The notes: generated from the letters alone by a model not told the origin. A DNA stretch of 23,273 nt from Gnetum montanum (GCA_015680685.1 MNCI01003419.1:228572-251844); one strand, 5' to 3'. Positions 1 through 9,010 are shown, counted from the stretch's first letter. Translations and numbers: made by a program.

Positions 1-185
1 ACTCTAATAATTAGAATAAACTGCTAGAGTAACTACTCTAATAATTAGAATAAACTGCTAGAGTAACCACTCTAATAATTAGAATAAACTGCTAGAGTAA
101 CTACTCTAATAATTAGAATAAACTGCTAGAGTAACTGCTCTAATAATTAGAATAACTGCTAGAGGAACCGCTAGAGTAACCGCTC
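1..185. repeat. 34-bp tandem array at the left edge
   Basis: Four near-identical 34-bp units (starts 1, 35, 69, 103) are followed by a 33-bp unit and a degraded partial one. Each unit opens with ACTCTA and closes with TAGAGT, so it contains a short inverted repeat as well as an imperfect palindrome around AATAATTAGAAT. The array begins at or before base 1, so its true length is unknown. It ends just before the integrase remnant and may belong to the old element or be an independent minisatellite. Confidence 0.93.
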
Positions 186-271
186 TCATCAAATGGGAAA
201 GACAATCAATACGTAGAATGGATCATGACGATTTAGGTGAAGGGAATTTTGATGGTAAACATATAAGGGTA

Positions 272-1314
272 AAATTATTAAATATTGGATTTTATTAGCA
301 AAATCTCTTTAAAGATGCACTTGCCTTTGCCAAATCTTGTAACTGCTACAAATAGGTTAGGTCACTTTCCAAAAGGCATGAAATACGTCAACTACATATC
401 TCAATTTTTAAACCCTTTAATGTATGAGGGATTGATTTCTTAGGACCATTTCCTCCATCACAAAGAAACTGCTACATTCTAGTTTATATTGATTATGTTA
501 CCAAACAAGTTAAAGTAATGGCTACCATAACTAATGATGTAAAAGTAGTAATTTCCTTTCTTTACGAGCATGTTATAACAAGGTCTGGCTTGCCTAAAGT
601 CTTAATTAGTGATCAAGAAACTCATTTTGTTAATAAAACTATGAAATGCCTTATGAAGTTTTGTGGGATTCTACATAAACTAGCAACACCATATCATTTA
701 TAAGCTAATCGTCAATTTGAAAATATAAATAGAGCTATAGTGAGATATTGAAAAAGATAGTATCTAGAAGAAGAGAAGATTAGGCTAAACAACTTAATGA
801 TACCTTATGGGCATATCAAACATCTTACCAACCTAGCTTCAATTTTTTTCCTTACCAACTATTATATTGTGAACAATGTTTTTTACTTGTTGAAATTAAG
901 CATCATTTTGGATACTTACCTCAATTAATAGGCTTTGATGAGGCTTTAAAAATTGAAGCACAACTTATACAAATAAGTGAACTTGATGAAACATCTATTG
1001 AGGTAATTAATAAGCATCATATCATTAAAAAGGAAATCAAACTTAATCATGATGCTCACATAGTGAAGAAAAATTTTAAGGGTGACAAGGTCTTACTTTA
1101 TAATATGTGACCTCATAGGTTTCCAGGGAAATTAGTTTCTAGATGAAAAGGTCCATATCAAGTTCTTGAAGATTATCCTAATAGTACTATCAAAACTACA
1201 ACCTTAGAAGATAGTGAGTTCACTTTCCTAGTTAATGATCAAAGAATTAAGCTCTGTATGATATGTAAAGAACCTAAATCAAACTACAACTATTTGACCA
1301 TGAATACCTTATGA
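272..1314 (+). pseudogene. Ty3/gypsy integrase relic, Athila-like
   Basis: This is the remnant of a retrotransposon integrase, which inserts the cDNA copy into host DNA. From 272 to about 750 one frame carries recognisable blocks: a zinc-binding C-terminus (FKDALAFAKSCNC, second Cys changed to Tyr), then GIDFLGPF with the first catalytic Asp (434-436), LISDQETHF with the second (611-613), and QFENINRA with the Glu (719-721). The second Asp and Glu are separated by 35 residues, as in D,D-35-E enzymes. Stops interrupt at 296, 353, 425, 701 and about 749, where a one-base frameshift moves the frame. The C-terminal part then continues to the TGA at 1312, with WAYQTSY, KGDKVLLYN, FPGKLVSR and a GPY-type module (KGPYQV) whose preceding Trp is now TGA. 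The FPGKL...GPY arrangement is typical of Athila integrases. It is non-functional. The Athila placement is by motif recall, not by tree. Confidence 0.87.
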
Positions 1315-2275
1315 GTGTCAAAGTGTCACATCAACGAGCCCCCATTAATGTGGCCTCGTTGATGGGCCCCTATTGATGGGGCCCTATTTACGTGGTATTG
1401 CCTCATTGACAAGGCCATGTTGATGTAGCATTTGCTATGTCTACGGGGCCCCATTGATGTAGTACTATAGCAAAAACTATAAATACGAGCTCCCAACCGT
1501 GTTTATGGAGATAGAAGAAATAGTAGCAGCAGAGCTCTTGTAGTTTGTCCATTTGAAAGTTAGAATATTTCTTTGAGTGTTTGTAGTAGGAGTCAGAATG
1601 TGTATGAATCTTTATTCAAGCATTGTTGTACCTGAACCACACTAGTGTGTACAGCAATAAAGATGAGCCTTTTGATCAAACCTTGCAACATGTAGAATAG
1701 ATTAATGATTTATTTATGCATTCATTGTTTTCATTAGATATGTAATTAATTAAGATAAATTAGGCTAAATTAGACCTCAAGCATTAGTTAATTATTTAAG
1801 CTAAATAGATTAAGCACATAAGCACGATCGTTTTGAATGTAAACACATATTCGCTTGGTAAACCCAGTAGTGTTATTACTCGCTGTGCCTAGTAGCATAA
1901 CGCTTGGTAACCCAGCAATGGATATGTGCGTTTAGGACGTGTACAAAAAGTGGGACTAGCTGCTTATGTTAGGACTAGTTAGAGAATAGTTAATTAGTTA
2001 AAATAAATTAGTTATTAAATTATTTCATCTTTCTACTCTAAGCACCAAAGAACATAAAACACAAAATAATAAAAATCATATGCTTTGATTACACTTAACC
2101 ATACCATGTGCATCAAAAGTGTAATTGGGAAGACAATGAATGACCTTAGGGCAAGGTTCACTTCCTAGAAGGCTAATGTATCAAAAAATATAGAGTTCAC
2201 AAAATTCAACTGGATCGTGCATGAACACTTTGTGATTTGTATGGTTGGGCGTAGGGGTGCCTCGACCGCTCATCA
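1312..2275 (+). repeat. 3' LTR of the old gypsy element
   Basis: About 960 bp with LTR layout: GC-rich palindromic U3 (1329-1384), TATA box (1478-1485), AATAAA signal (1656-1661), a middle part with repeated 'cttggtaacccag' phrases, and a terminus ending GCTCATCA. The 3' boundary is well supported by similarity to the two younger elements. The 5' boundary is not: I place it near the integrase stop because no clear polypurine tract or TGATGAG start is visible. The sequence after the terminus (ATACC, 2276-2280) would be the target duplication, but its partner is outside the window. Confidence 0.72.
1329..1485 (+). promoter_or_regulatory. U3 palindromes and TATA box of the old LTR
   Basis: A perfect 10-bp inverted repeat (CATCAACGAG at 1329-1338, CTCGTTGATG at 1355-1364) is followed by GGGCCCC (1364-1370) and GGGGCCC (1378-1384), also an inverted pair. 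TATAAATA follows at 1478-1485. Position in the LTR and the TATA box indicate the core promoter. The palindromes could be transcription factor sites, but this is inferred from placement only. Confidence 0.6.
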
Positions 2276-2849
2276 ATACCCAGATGATGATCAAATCCTC
2301 CAATTGTCAAAATGCTTACATTTGATGAATCCTACTACATTATGTAAAGATACACTTAGGTTTTGCTTTAGGTGTCAAACGAACCTAAAATGTGTGATCC
2401 CTAGTTAAGGAGACAAACTTAAAAGTAGCCTTATAGAATAAAATTTTAGACTGAATTTCTAATTTAGTCTTAGTCTTAATCTTAGTATCCATTCTAGCAA
2501 ATAATATAATAGATTAGATAACTTACTAATTACTATCCATGGTTACATGGAAAATATTATCTAACCCTATTGCTAGTATTTCCTACTTCTATAATTCATT
2601 TCCATTCTCTATTTATATTCAAATTTTTACAAGATTATAGTATATGTTTTAGGAATTTTTAGCTTGGAAAAATGAATCTTACCTAAGTATATAACTTGAC
2701 ATGCAGTGATAATAATACCACATGGATCTTTAGGTCATACATCATATCTATTTTTATGCCCCAAATTTTATTTAACTAAAGCACATTGAAGGTTAACAAA
2801 GTAATGATAGATGCTTTGTTTACTATGATGTTGCCTAGATAATTATTTG
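2276..2849. other. AT-rich spacer, nothing recognised
   Basis: No coding frame, tRNA, LTR boundary or repeat could be supported here. Short open frames run across the LTR end without similarity to anything I know. Confidence 0.6.
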
Positions 2850-3250
2850 AAAAAAAAAAAAAAACAAAGGCATGTACATGAGGGTTGAACTACACCATGG
2901 GCAAAGTTTCCTACAGGACCTTGTTCATTGGTAGTGTAGCTAAGTCGCTAATACTCATATTGGAATTCTAACTTGTGAAGTGATGTGTACCATGGGCAAA
3001 GTCTCCTATGAGACCATGTTCATTAGTAGTGTAATCAACTTCTTAGTGAATTATTTGAAGAAAAACAAAGGCATGTACATAAGGATTGAACTGCACCATG
3101 GGCAAAGTTTCCTTTAGGACCTTGTTCATTGGAAATGCAACTATATGGCCAATACCCATGGTAGAATTCTTTCTTGTGAAGTGATATGCACCATGGACAA
3201 ATTTTTATACAAGACCATGTTCATTGGCAATACAATAAGCTTTTCAATGA
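2850..3250. repeat. two-level tandem repeat, ~200-bp units of two ~100-bp halves
   Basis: The phrase 'caccatgggcaaagt' or a close variant starts at about 2893, 2988, 3093 and 3189, so spacing alternates 95, 105, 96. Halves 1 and 3 share the preceding 'aaaacaaaggcatgtacat' (2861 and 3061-3062) while halves 2 and 4 share 'cttgtgaagtgat'. The array is therefore two copies of a ~200-bp unit, each a diverged dimer. Each half also carries 'gaccNtgttcattgg'. No reading frame runs through it. Confidence 0.8.
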
Positions 3251-3306
3251 TTTGAATTCTAGTAGTACCAAGACATCTTAAGCTTTGTTGATCTCAAAAA
3301 AATTAT

Positions 3307-3346
3307 CATATATCTATATCTATAGATATATATATATATATATAAT
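3307..3346. repeat. TA-rich microsatellite
   Basis: A run of TATC/TATA units merges into (TA)n and is self-complementary. This is simple-sequence DNA with no coding content. Confidence 0.9.
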
Positions 3347-3670
3347 AGGGCTTGATATTTACTTTTATTGGCTTATTGATTCATGTGCATTCATCTTCTT
3401 GTGTGACATTTTATGTACTTTAGGTATTTGCAACTTGAAAAAGCTAATTTCCTAAATCCTATATTGTATTCTACTTGACTTTGAACTATTATTCTCTTTT
3501 TATGCTATGGCATGATTACTTATATGATGGCCATTGCTTAGTTCATTAGTTCTTTATCCACTCTCTTATGTCTGATTCCTTGTTATCACCTAAAAATATC
3601 AAGAGCATGTTTTCAATTTAAGGGGGATAAAGCAAATGATACACCTAACATGTTAGTATAACTAAATAAG
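3347..3670. other. spacer with one polypurine-tract-like site
   Basis: Mostly featureless AT-rich sequence. At 3620-3632 there is AAGGGGGATAAAG, followed by TG at 3637. This resembles the polypurine tract plus LTR start of a plant LTR retrotransposon. No matching LTR end, primer site or coding remnant upstream was found, so it is only a candidate boundary. Confidence 0.25.
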
Positions 3671-4060
3671 GAGCTAAAATAGGAAATTCATTCTTAAAAT
3701 TTTATAGTATTCGTACTTGTGAGTTGTGCTAGGCTATCAAAGTTGAGTGTGGATGGGATGTGTGCAAAAATTTTGGTATCCTAGTTGCTAAATAGGAGAG
3801 TTTGCCATAAGCCAACTTGGTATAAGTTAATACTTACAAGGTTTAGGATGATTTCCATTATAAATGAGCTAAAATAGGAAATTCATTCTTAAAATTTTAT
3901 AGTATTCGTACTTGTGAGTTGTGCTAAGCTATCAAAGTTGAGTGTGGATGGGATGTGTGCAAAAATTTTGGTATCCTAGTTGCTAAATAGGAGAGTTTGC
4001 CATAAGCCAACTTGGTATAAGTTAATACTTACAAGGTTTAGGATGATTTCCATTATAAAT
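3671..4060. repeat. nearly perfect 195-bp tandem duplication
   Basis: Copy 1 is 3671-3865 and copy 2 is 3866-4060, directly abutting. By eye the copies differ at a single base (G at 3732, A at 3927). This makes the duplication much younger than the decayed sequence around it. No coding frame, terminal repeat or target duplication is seen, so it looks like a local tandem duplication and not a transposon insertion. Confidence 0.95.
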
Positions 4061-4061
4061 C

Positions 4062-4145
4062 AAAAATAAATAATAATAATAATAATAACCAATATATAAA
4101 TAAATAAATAAATAATATATATTATAAATAAATAAATAAATCCAA
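4062..4145. repeat. AAT/AAAT simple-sequence run
   Basis: Stretches of (AAT)n and (AAAT)n with a TATATATTATA interruption start immediately after the 195-bp duplication. Confidence 0.9.
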
Positions 4146-4218
4146 AAAATTAATTAAAATGAGATACAATTGAATACTTCCAATCTCTAAATTAATTCCC
4201 ATTACTCGTCACCATTTT

Positions 4219-4336
4219 AAAAAGATCCATTTGATGTAATGAGTTTAAGATTAATATGCTGGTTGCTTAATGCAATTGAAAAGATTCATTTGATGCAATG
4301 TTTTTAAGATTAACAAGCTAGTTATTGAATAAATTT
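4219..4336. repeat. diverged 59-bp tandem pair
   Basis: Two abutting units both contain 'aagatYcatttgatgYaatg' followed by 'tttaagattaa' and a 'gctRgtt' phrase, offset by 59 bases. Divergence is much higher than in the 195-bp duplication. Confidence 0.75.
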
Positions 4337-4424
4337 GAACATATATTGTGAATTATGTACACACCCATGTACAAGTTTAACTATGAAATTAAGCACAACA
4401 TACATTGAGATCCTTTATCAACTT

Positions 4425-4500
4425 CAATAGTTCTTTTTCTTTGACATCCAATTCATAATCTTCAAAAGTCCTTTTTCTTTGACATCCAATTCATAAGCAA
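4425..4500. repeat. 38-bp tandem pair
   Basis: The phrase 'ctttgacatccaattcata' occurs twice, 38 bases apart, each preceded by 'agtYctttttctttg'. It is a local duplication without coding content. Confidence 0.8.
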
Positions 4501-5105
4501 CCTAGATAATTTCTAATAATTGCATTTGTTGTAAAAAGATTTTGTTTTAATAATAAAGAAGATGAAAGACTAATTTTACAAATAATAATAAGAGTTTCTT
4601 GGTTGGTTACTTGGTATATGATCAATAACATCAACAATCAAGGCTTTTCTCTCAGTACTTTGGTCTCCTCATGAAAAATATTCAATAAGTTTTAGATAAT
4701 CATTATTTCTTTCGTATTATTTTTCTAGGGGACTAATACAATGCTAGTAGGGTGTTATGATGAGCACCTAAAGTAGTAATATTTCTTAATAAGTTATGTT
4801 TATTTTACTTTATATTAAATCATTAGTAAGTATATTTTAGTCAATTCTCATCATCTATATTATGTTCTATTTCACTAATAGTATTTTTGTATATCTTATT
4901 TTTTAGAACCAAAAATTAGAATTAAATGATATCAAATAAAAAAATATAATTACATCATCATGTCCCATATGTTTAAATTATTTACCTAGACATGAAAGTC
5001 ATGGCCAATTAAAGTTGGCATGAAAGGCACCCATAAAATCCACCATATGGAAAGAAATGGTCTCAACCTACCATCAACAAGTGAAGTTTAAAGAAAAAAT
5101 TCAAC
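4501..5105. other. AT-rich spacer, nothing recognised
   Basis: No gene, LTR end or repeat was recognised. The last ~150 bp lead into a possible promoter region with 30-bp repeats, so this part could be the upstream half of an unrecognised LTR. Confidence 0.5.
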
Positions 5106-5267
5106 ATGTGTGCCTTGGAAATCACCTACCTGGTTGGTGAAGACTTAGGAACCACCTACCTGGTAGGTGAAGACTTTGCAGCCACATACCTAGTAGGTGA
5201 AGACTTTATAGACTCATTGATGGCCCTTGTCTCTCCATTAAATGGATCCAAATTTTGTATAAATTAA
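5106..5267 (+). other. three 30-bp palindromic repeats, inside a small open frame
   Basis: Three exact-period 30-bp units (5118-5147, 5148-5177, 5178-5207) each centre on the inverted repeat CACCTACC/GGTAGGTG. The unit is a multiple of three and lies in an open frame of 53 codons (ATG 5106, stop TAA 5265), giving three copies of a ten-residue motif with TYLVGED at its core. Several differences between copies are at third codon positions. This could be a tiny peptide gene. More likely the repeats are enhancer-like subrepeats just upstream of a TATA-like site (5258-5264). I do not recognise a protein. Confidence 0.4.
5258..5264 (+). promoter_or_regulatory. candidate TATA box
   Basis: TATAAAT lies 51 bases downstream of the last 30-bp repeat, followed by about 200 bp of pyrimidine-rich leader-like sequence. 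The arrangement resembles the U3/R boundary of a plant LTR, but neither LTR end was found. Confidence 0.3.
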
Positions 5268-6679
5268 GATGTTGGGCCTATTCTTCAAAACACTTAAGGA
5301 GAGTACTCTAGGATCTATGCTTCCCTACTACCTAATTGCTCATTCTTCTAAGGAAATTGTTGATTTATCTCATTTCTCTTTCTATTCTTGTATTATTGTT
5401 CTCATTTCATTTGTATGAGTAGATTTGGGAATCCCTTCTTAATACAAGAGTGATTTAAGGAGTCTTATCCATGTATAGACATTTTTTCATTATCTTTGTA
5501 TGAGTCAAGACTGTGAAGTTCATACAAATATTATCTTTGTTATGAATGAAAGAGAAGGTAGAGTCCTTGCATATTCTTGATTTATATTAGAAAGCAATAA
5601 TGTGTAGTGGATGTCCTAGTGATCAATAGGTGACAAATATTAATCAAGGAGGAATTTGGAATGTCAAGGGAAGAAGCAATAAACTCTTGAGTTTGCCATT
5701 GCTTTTAGGTACTTGAATCACCTAGGCTTACCTATTGAAGTATAACATTCAGGTGAGTCATACATGAGGTGATGAACCAGTGATATAACTAATCCAATTG
5801 TAGAAGAGCTCATCAAAGGGCACAAAGGTGACTTACGTTAGTATTGTTGGCATGGTCATAAGTTCCTCCTTGGAATCCCCTACTCTTTGCCCATGTATCA
5901 CTTTCTAGGATCCACTTTACTTCTTACCACATCCTCTGTTCTCCCTTCTCTCTTTGTGCTATGCAATGCTCTCTAATCATAATCCTAAGGTAAAGAACAT
6001 ACTAGCAAATGAGAAAATGATAAATTTTCCATCTCACTTCACCTTTCTATACCTCAATTTAAATAACTTTGATTGAAATGGTATGATGCATCACCAAGCA
6101 ATGTTGATGCAACATTAGCATCACCACATTAATACCTTGTGTCACTACATCACATATTTTCCTCATCACCTTGAATGTCTAACCGAAATCCAAGATTACC
6201 TTGACTACCCTAAGCTAACTTGAGATCTTCTTGATCTATTCCTAAACTTCCTAAATTAAATTTGAAGTTAAAAGAAATGTTAAATGTAATATTTTAGTTT
6301 AAACTTTATCATTAGCTTACTACAAGCTTGTAAATATTTCTCTAACTCTAGGATTTCAACTTTTTCCTATATGATCATAATCATACATTGTGCTTTGCAA
6401 GCCATTAATCCCTTAATTCTCAAGTGATTATGTGAATCACTCATCTTGGATGGGTCTAATGGCCAAGTCACTAAGTCTCTCAATGAATACTTAATCGATT
6501 TATCCCCCTTTAACCCTATAGAATGATTAATAACATAGTTAGACATCACAGAGGAAGACTTGATTTCCCAAGCTAATATTTCCTTCCTAAACTACAAACT
6601 GATTTTAACTAATGATCCTCTTTCTAATTTGCCCATCATTAACCACAAAAATAAGGAATATACTCTCTAACTAGGGGCA
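5268..6679. other. spacer ahead of a decayed reverse transcriptase
   Basis: No feature is supported with confidence. The part from about 6400 to 6680 may be the decayed stretch between protease and reverse transcriptase of the same element as the relic that follows, because short plus-strand frames there are interrupted at a similar rate. No protease motif was visible. Confidence 0.4.
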
Positions 6680-7445
6680 AACTTGTCCAAAATATGCAAG
6701 GATTCCATCCTAGTCATACTACAAAAAAATTCTATTGTCTTTATAATGACATGCCTAGTTTGGACTCTATCTTGGTCTAGCACAATATCATTTTCAAGGA
6801 TGAATTCCAACCTAATGAAACAAAAATCTAGAAAAATTAAACTTGATCTAACCTTAACCATTATGGAAGAGACTGCTAAACTTCATAACACAGGCTTTAT
6901 ATACCCCATAGACTACTTGGACTGGGTATCAAACATGGTAGTTTTTCCCAAGAAAAATAGGACCATTAGAATATGCATCAATTTCTATGATCTCAATAAG
7001 TTAACATTGAAAGATGGATTTCCATTTTCCAACATAGATTAACTTATAAACATGACATTAGATAGTTTTTTGGGCTATAACCAAATACAAATTAACCTTG
7101 AGCATTAGTGTTTTACAAAATGATCCTATGAGAATATTTTGCTACATGAAGATGCCCTTTGATCTTTAGAATGTTAGAGTAACATATCAACAAACCATGA
7201 TCTCTATATTTAGTAATATGATGTTCAAAATCATCAATGACTTAACCATTAAATCCATCATAGTAATTGACTACTTCATTGATCTAGACATAGACTTGAC
7301 CCAATGTAATAAATATAACTTGTGCCTAAACCCCAAAAAATACATTTTTGGTGTAGAAATAGGCAAAAAGCAAGGATTCTTGGTTTTAACCAAAATTGTA
7401 GCATTGCTAAAGGAAGGACTAATACCATAAAAGGTAAAAGATTCC
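6680..7445 (+). pseudogene. Ty3/gypsy reverse transcriptase relic
   Basis: This is the remnant of the polymerase that copies retrotransposon RNA into DNA. Blocks in family order are: KQKSRKIKLDLTL, then a GFIYPIDYLDWVSNMV block, PKKN.TIRICINF.DLNK (6940-7005), KDGFPFSNID, GYNQIQI (7073-7094), MPFDL in place of MPFGL, TYQQ in place of ATYQR, and VIDY (about 7264-7275) where the catalytic YVDD is expected. The final block NPKKYIFGVEIGKKQGF (7330-7380) corresponds to the palm/thumb part. There are many stops and at least two compensating frame changes around 6745-6830, where a DMPGLD-like motif reads in another frame. The catalytic box is destroyed, so it is inactive. RNase H and integrase are not visible downstream. 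By motif recall it is closest to plant Tat/Athila-type elements, but clade is uncertain. Confidence 0.87.
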
Positions 7446-8207
7446 TATAACATTGTTTGAAATATAAGAATCCAAACATAAAAGCTATGATAAAGTAAAA
7501 CAAGAATCATTGCTACTTGTATTTTCTGCATGACATCATATGACTAACATGTACTAACTTATAGAACAATATTATTTACAACTATGAATGCATCTAAGGA
7601 GTTTGATATTAATCATAAGAATTATGGTACTTAGAACCATAGAAAAGTATTACATACTATAATGAATTTCTACATAGAATTTACAATGACTCTTATGACA
7701 TAAAAATATAGATCTTAGTATATTAACGTTGTCCAAGTAGTCATAGAAGAATCTTTAACACTCTAGGATTCTTTTTGGTTGTTGGTCACTTTTGGGGCTT
7801 AGAGTTTAAGAGTATTTACTTATGACTATGTTTCATAGACTTTATCAATATTAGTCCTTACAATTAGAAATCCATGTCGTTTTCTCAAACTCCATTTAGA
7901 ATAATTAAGTGTTCTTCTTCATAAGCATACCATCAAATGTGTTTTTAATCTTTCTTACTTCCTATCATATTTACAATATGTTACTTCTTAAACTTTCTTA
8001 ACCTTGTACAATATATAATAGGGCCTCTGTTAATTTTTCTTGCTTATGAGTTTTCTTCTACTTTTTCTTATTCCATGATTTATTGTATGTCTTTATGAAG
8101 CATTGCCAAAGATTCTTATACTTTGTAGATAGTTATGTCTTTTTAATAAATCATCATAAATGTTTATAATTCCATTGTAAGTCTCTTTGTATGTTGAGAA
8201 ACTAATG
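7446..8207. other. AT-rich flank of element 1
   Basis: No motif is recognised. On the minus strand this could continue the LINE relic found beyond the other side of element 1, since element 1 is an insertion, but I could not confirm LINE motifs here. Confidence 0.4.
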
Positions 8208-8212
8208 ATTGT
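8208..8212. repeat. target site duplication ATTGT, left copy
   Basis: ATTGT sits immediately before the LTR start TGATGAG and is repeated at 15272-15276 immediately after the LTR end CTCATCA. Five bases is the usual duplication for Ty3/gypsy integrases. This fixes both ends of element 1. Confidence 0.93.
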
Positions 8213-8223
8213 TGATGAGCTGC

Positions 8224-8269
8224 GATATCGTGTATGCGATATCGCATCCCATCTTATTATCTATAAATA
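8224..8269 (+). promoter_or_regulatory. U3 promoter: two GATATC palindromes and TATA box
   Basis: GCGATATCG-type palindromes at 8224-8229 and 8238-8243 precede TATAAATA (8262-8269). The same order occurs in the 3' LTR (14496-14501, 14515-14520, TATA 14539-14546). Transcription probably starts about 30 bp after the TATA box, near 8300. Confidence 0.7.
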
Positions 8270-8437
8270 AGAGGCAGCTTTCCTTGTTTTAGGCAGTTAG
8301 ACTTAGACCCGTAGCCAAACTATAGCAGTTTTATCATTCCAGAGTTAGAACAATTTCCATGTGCCCGCAGTAGCAGTCTTAAAGTGAACGGATCTTTATT
8401 TGAGCAAATTGTACCTAAACACACATTTGTGTATGGC

Positions 8438-8443
8438 AATAAA
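8438..8443 (+). terminator. AATAAA signal in 5' LTR
   Basis: AATAAA in the phrase 'tggcaataaaga', conserved at 14715-14720, at 1656-1661 and, on the minus strand, at 17690-17695. It probably marks the R/U5 region and 3' processing when read from the 3' LTR. Confidence 0.55.
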
Positions 8444-8880
8444 GAAGAGCTTTACGATAAACCTTGCAGCATATGGACTAAGCTAAATAGTAATTAATTA
8501 TTGTTGAATGTTTAAATGCTTTCTTAGTTAATTAATCTCTCTCTCAACCCTTGACTCTCCTAGTTAAGTACACTCAGTACGACCACTTCGAGCATGTGTG
8601 TAGCGCATGGTAACCCAGTAACGATTAGCGTTTGGTAATCCCAGCAGCGTTGCACTGGTTCAGGATGTGTGCATGGTAACCCAGTAACAATTAGAACTTA
8701 GTTAGTAGATAGTTAATATAAGTTAGTCACTTAGTTCTCTTCACCTTTCCCTATTAGCGTAAAGACATTAAAAAGATAAAAGCTATAAAAATCACATACC
8801 TCAAGCTTACTTAACCATACAACCGTGACAATACAAGTTTGGGAAGACAACGATTAATTAACCTTAAGTGTTCCATTAAG

Positions 8881-9010
8881 GCGCATAAGCACTTAGTCCT
8901 TGGAGTTTGACTAGTTTGTACGTGAAATGCTCGTATTCGTATGGTTGAGTGTAGGGGTACCTCGCCACTCATCATTGGCATCGTTGCCAAGGACTTAGTT
9001 GTTTGTGCGC
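8881..9010 (+). other. U5-leader stem overlapping the primer site
   Basis: RNA from 8881-8903 (U5) can pair with 8987-9010 (end of PBS plus leader): 22 of 23 positions pair counting G-U, with one bulged base. The stem would close over the LTR end and cover the last seven bases of the PBS. The same pairing is possible in element 2. Confidence 0.55.
8976..8993 (+). promoter_or_regulatory. primer binding site, tRNA-Asp type
   Basis: TGGCATCGTTGCCAAGGA lies one base after the 5' LTR. It matches the complement of the plant tRNA-Asp 3' end (TGGCGCCGTTGCCGGGGA, from memory) at 14 of 18 positions; the four differences are all G-to-A or C-to-T. Element 2 has a better match. tRNA-Asp priming is known for Athila-group elements. 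Confidence 0.8.

Larger units (their letters stand above)
186..2275 (+). mobile_element. 3' part of an old Athila-like Ty3/gypsy element
   Basis: A decayed integrase (272-1314) is followed at once by sequence with LTR organisation that ends in GCTCATCA at 2275. The last ~150 bp of this LTR resemble the 3' ends of the LTRs at 8213-8974, 14485-15271 and 16985-17960: the shared blocks are around 'acttaaccatac', 'gggaagacaa', 'tatggttg' and 'taggggtgcctcg'. Order integrase then LTR is the usual end of a Ty3/gypsy element. No env-like ORF separates them, unlike classical Athila. Gag, protease, RT and the 5' LTR lie outside the window or are lost. The 5' boundary is arbitrary. Confidence 0.75.
8213..8974 (+). 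repeat. 5' LTR of element 1
   Basis: 762 bp, starting TGATGAG and ending CTCATCA, a perfect 7-bp inverted terminal repeat. It contains U3 GATATC palindromes, a TATA box, AATAAA (8438-8443) and U5 sequence that pairs with the leader. An 18-bp stretch (8605-8622) is repeated exactly at 8671-8688; the 3' LTR has unrelated sequence at the second place. Confidence 0.93.

Noticed and set aside
2217-2408. 63-codon plus-strand frame
   Set aside because: It starts inside the old LTR and crosses the LTR end into flank, so it cannot be a conserved gene.
5118-5207. CRISPR-like direct repeats (also 1-185)
   Set aside because: The units abut with no spacers of unrelated sequence, and the context is plant retrotransposon DNA.
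3616-5800. One long unrecognised LTR from the PPT-like site to beyond the TATA-like site
   Set aside because: Tempting, but no LTR end, PBS or second copy was seen, and the following RT relic would require it to be a 5' LTR, which a preceding PPT contradicts.
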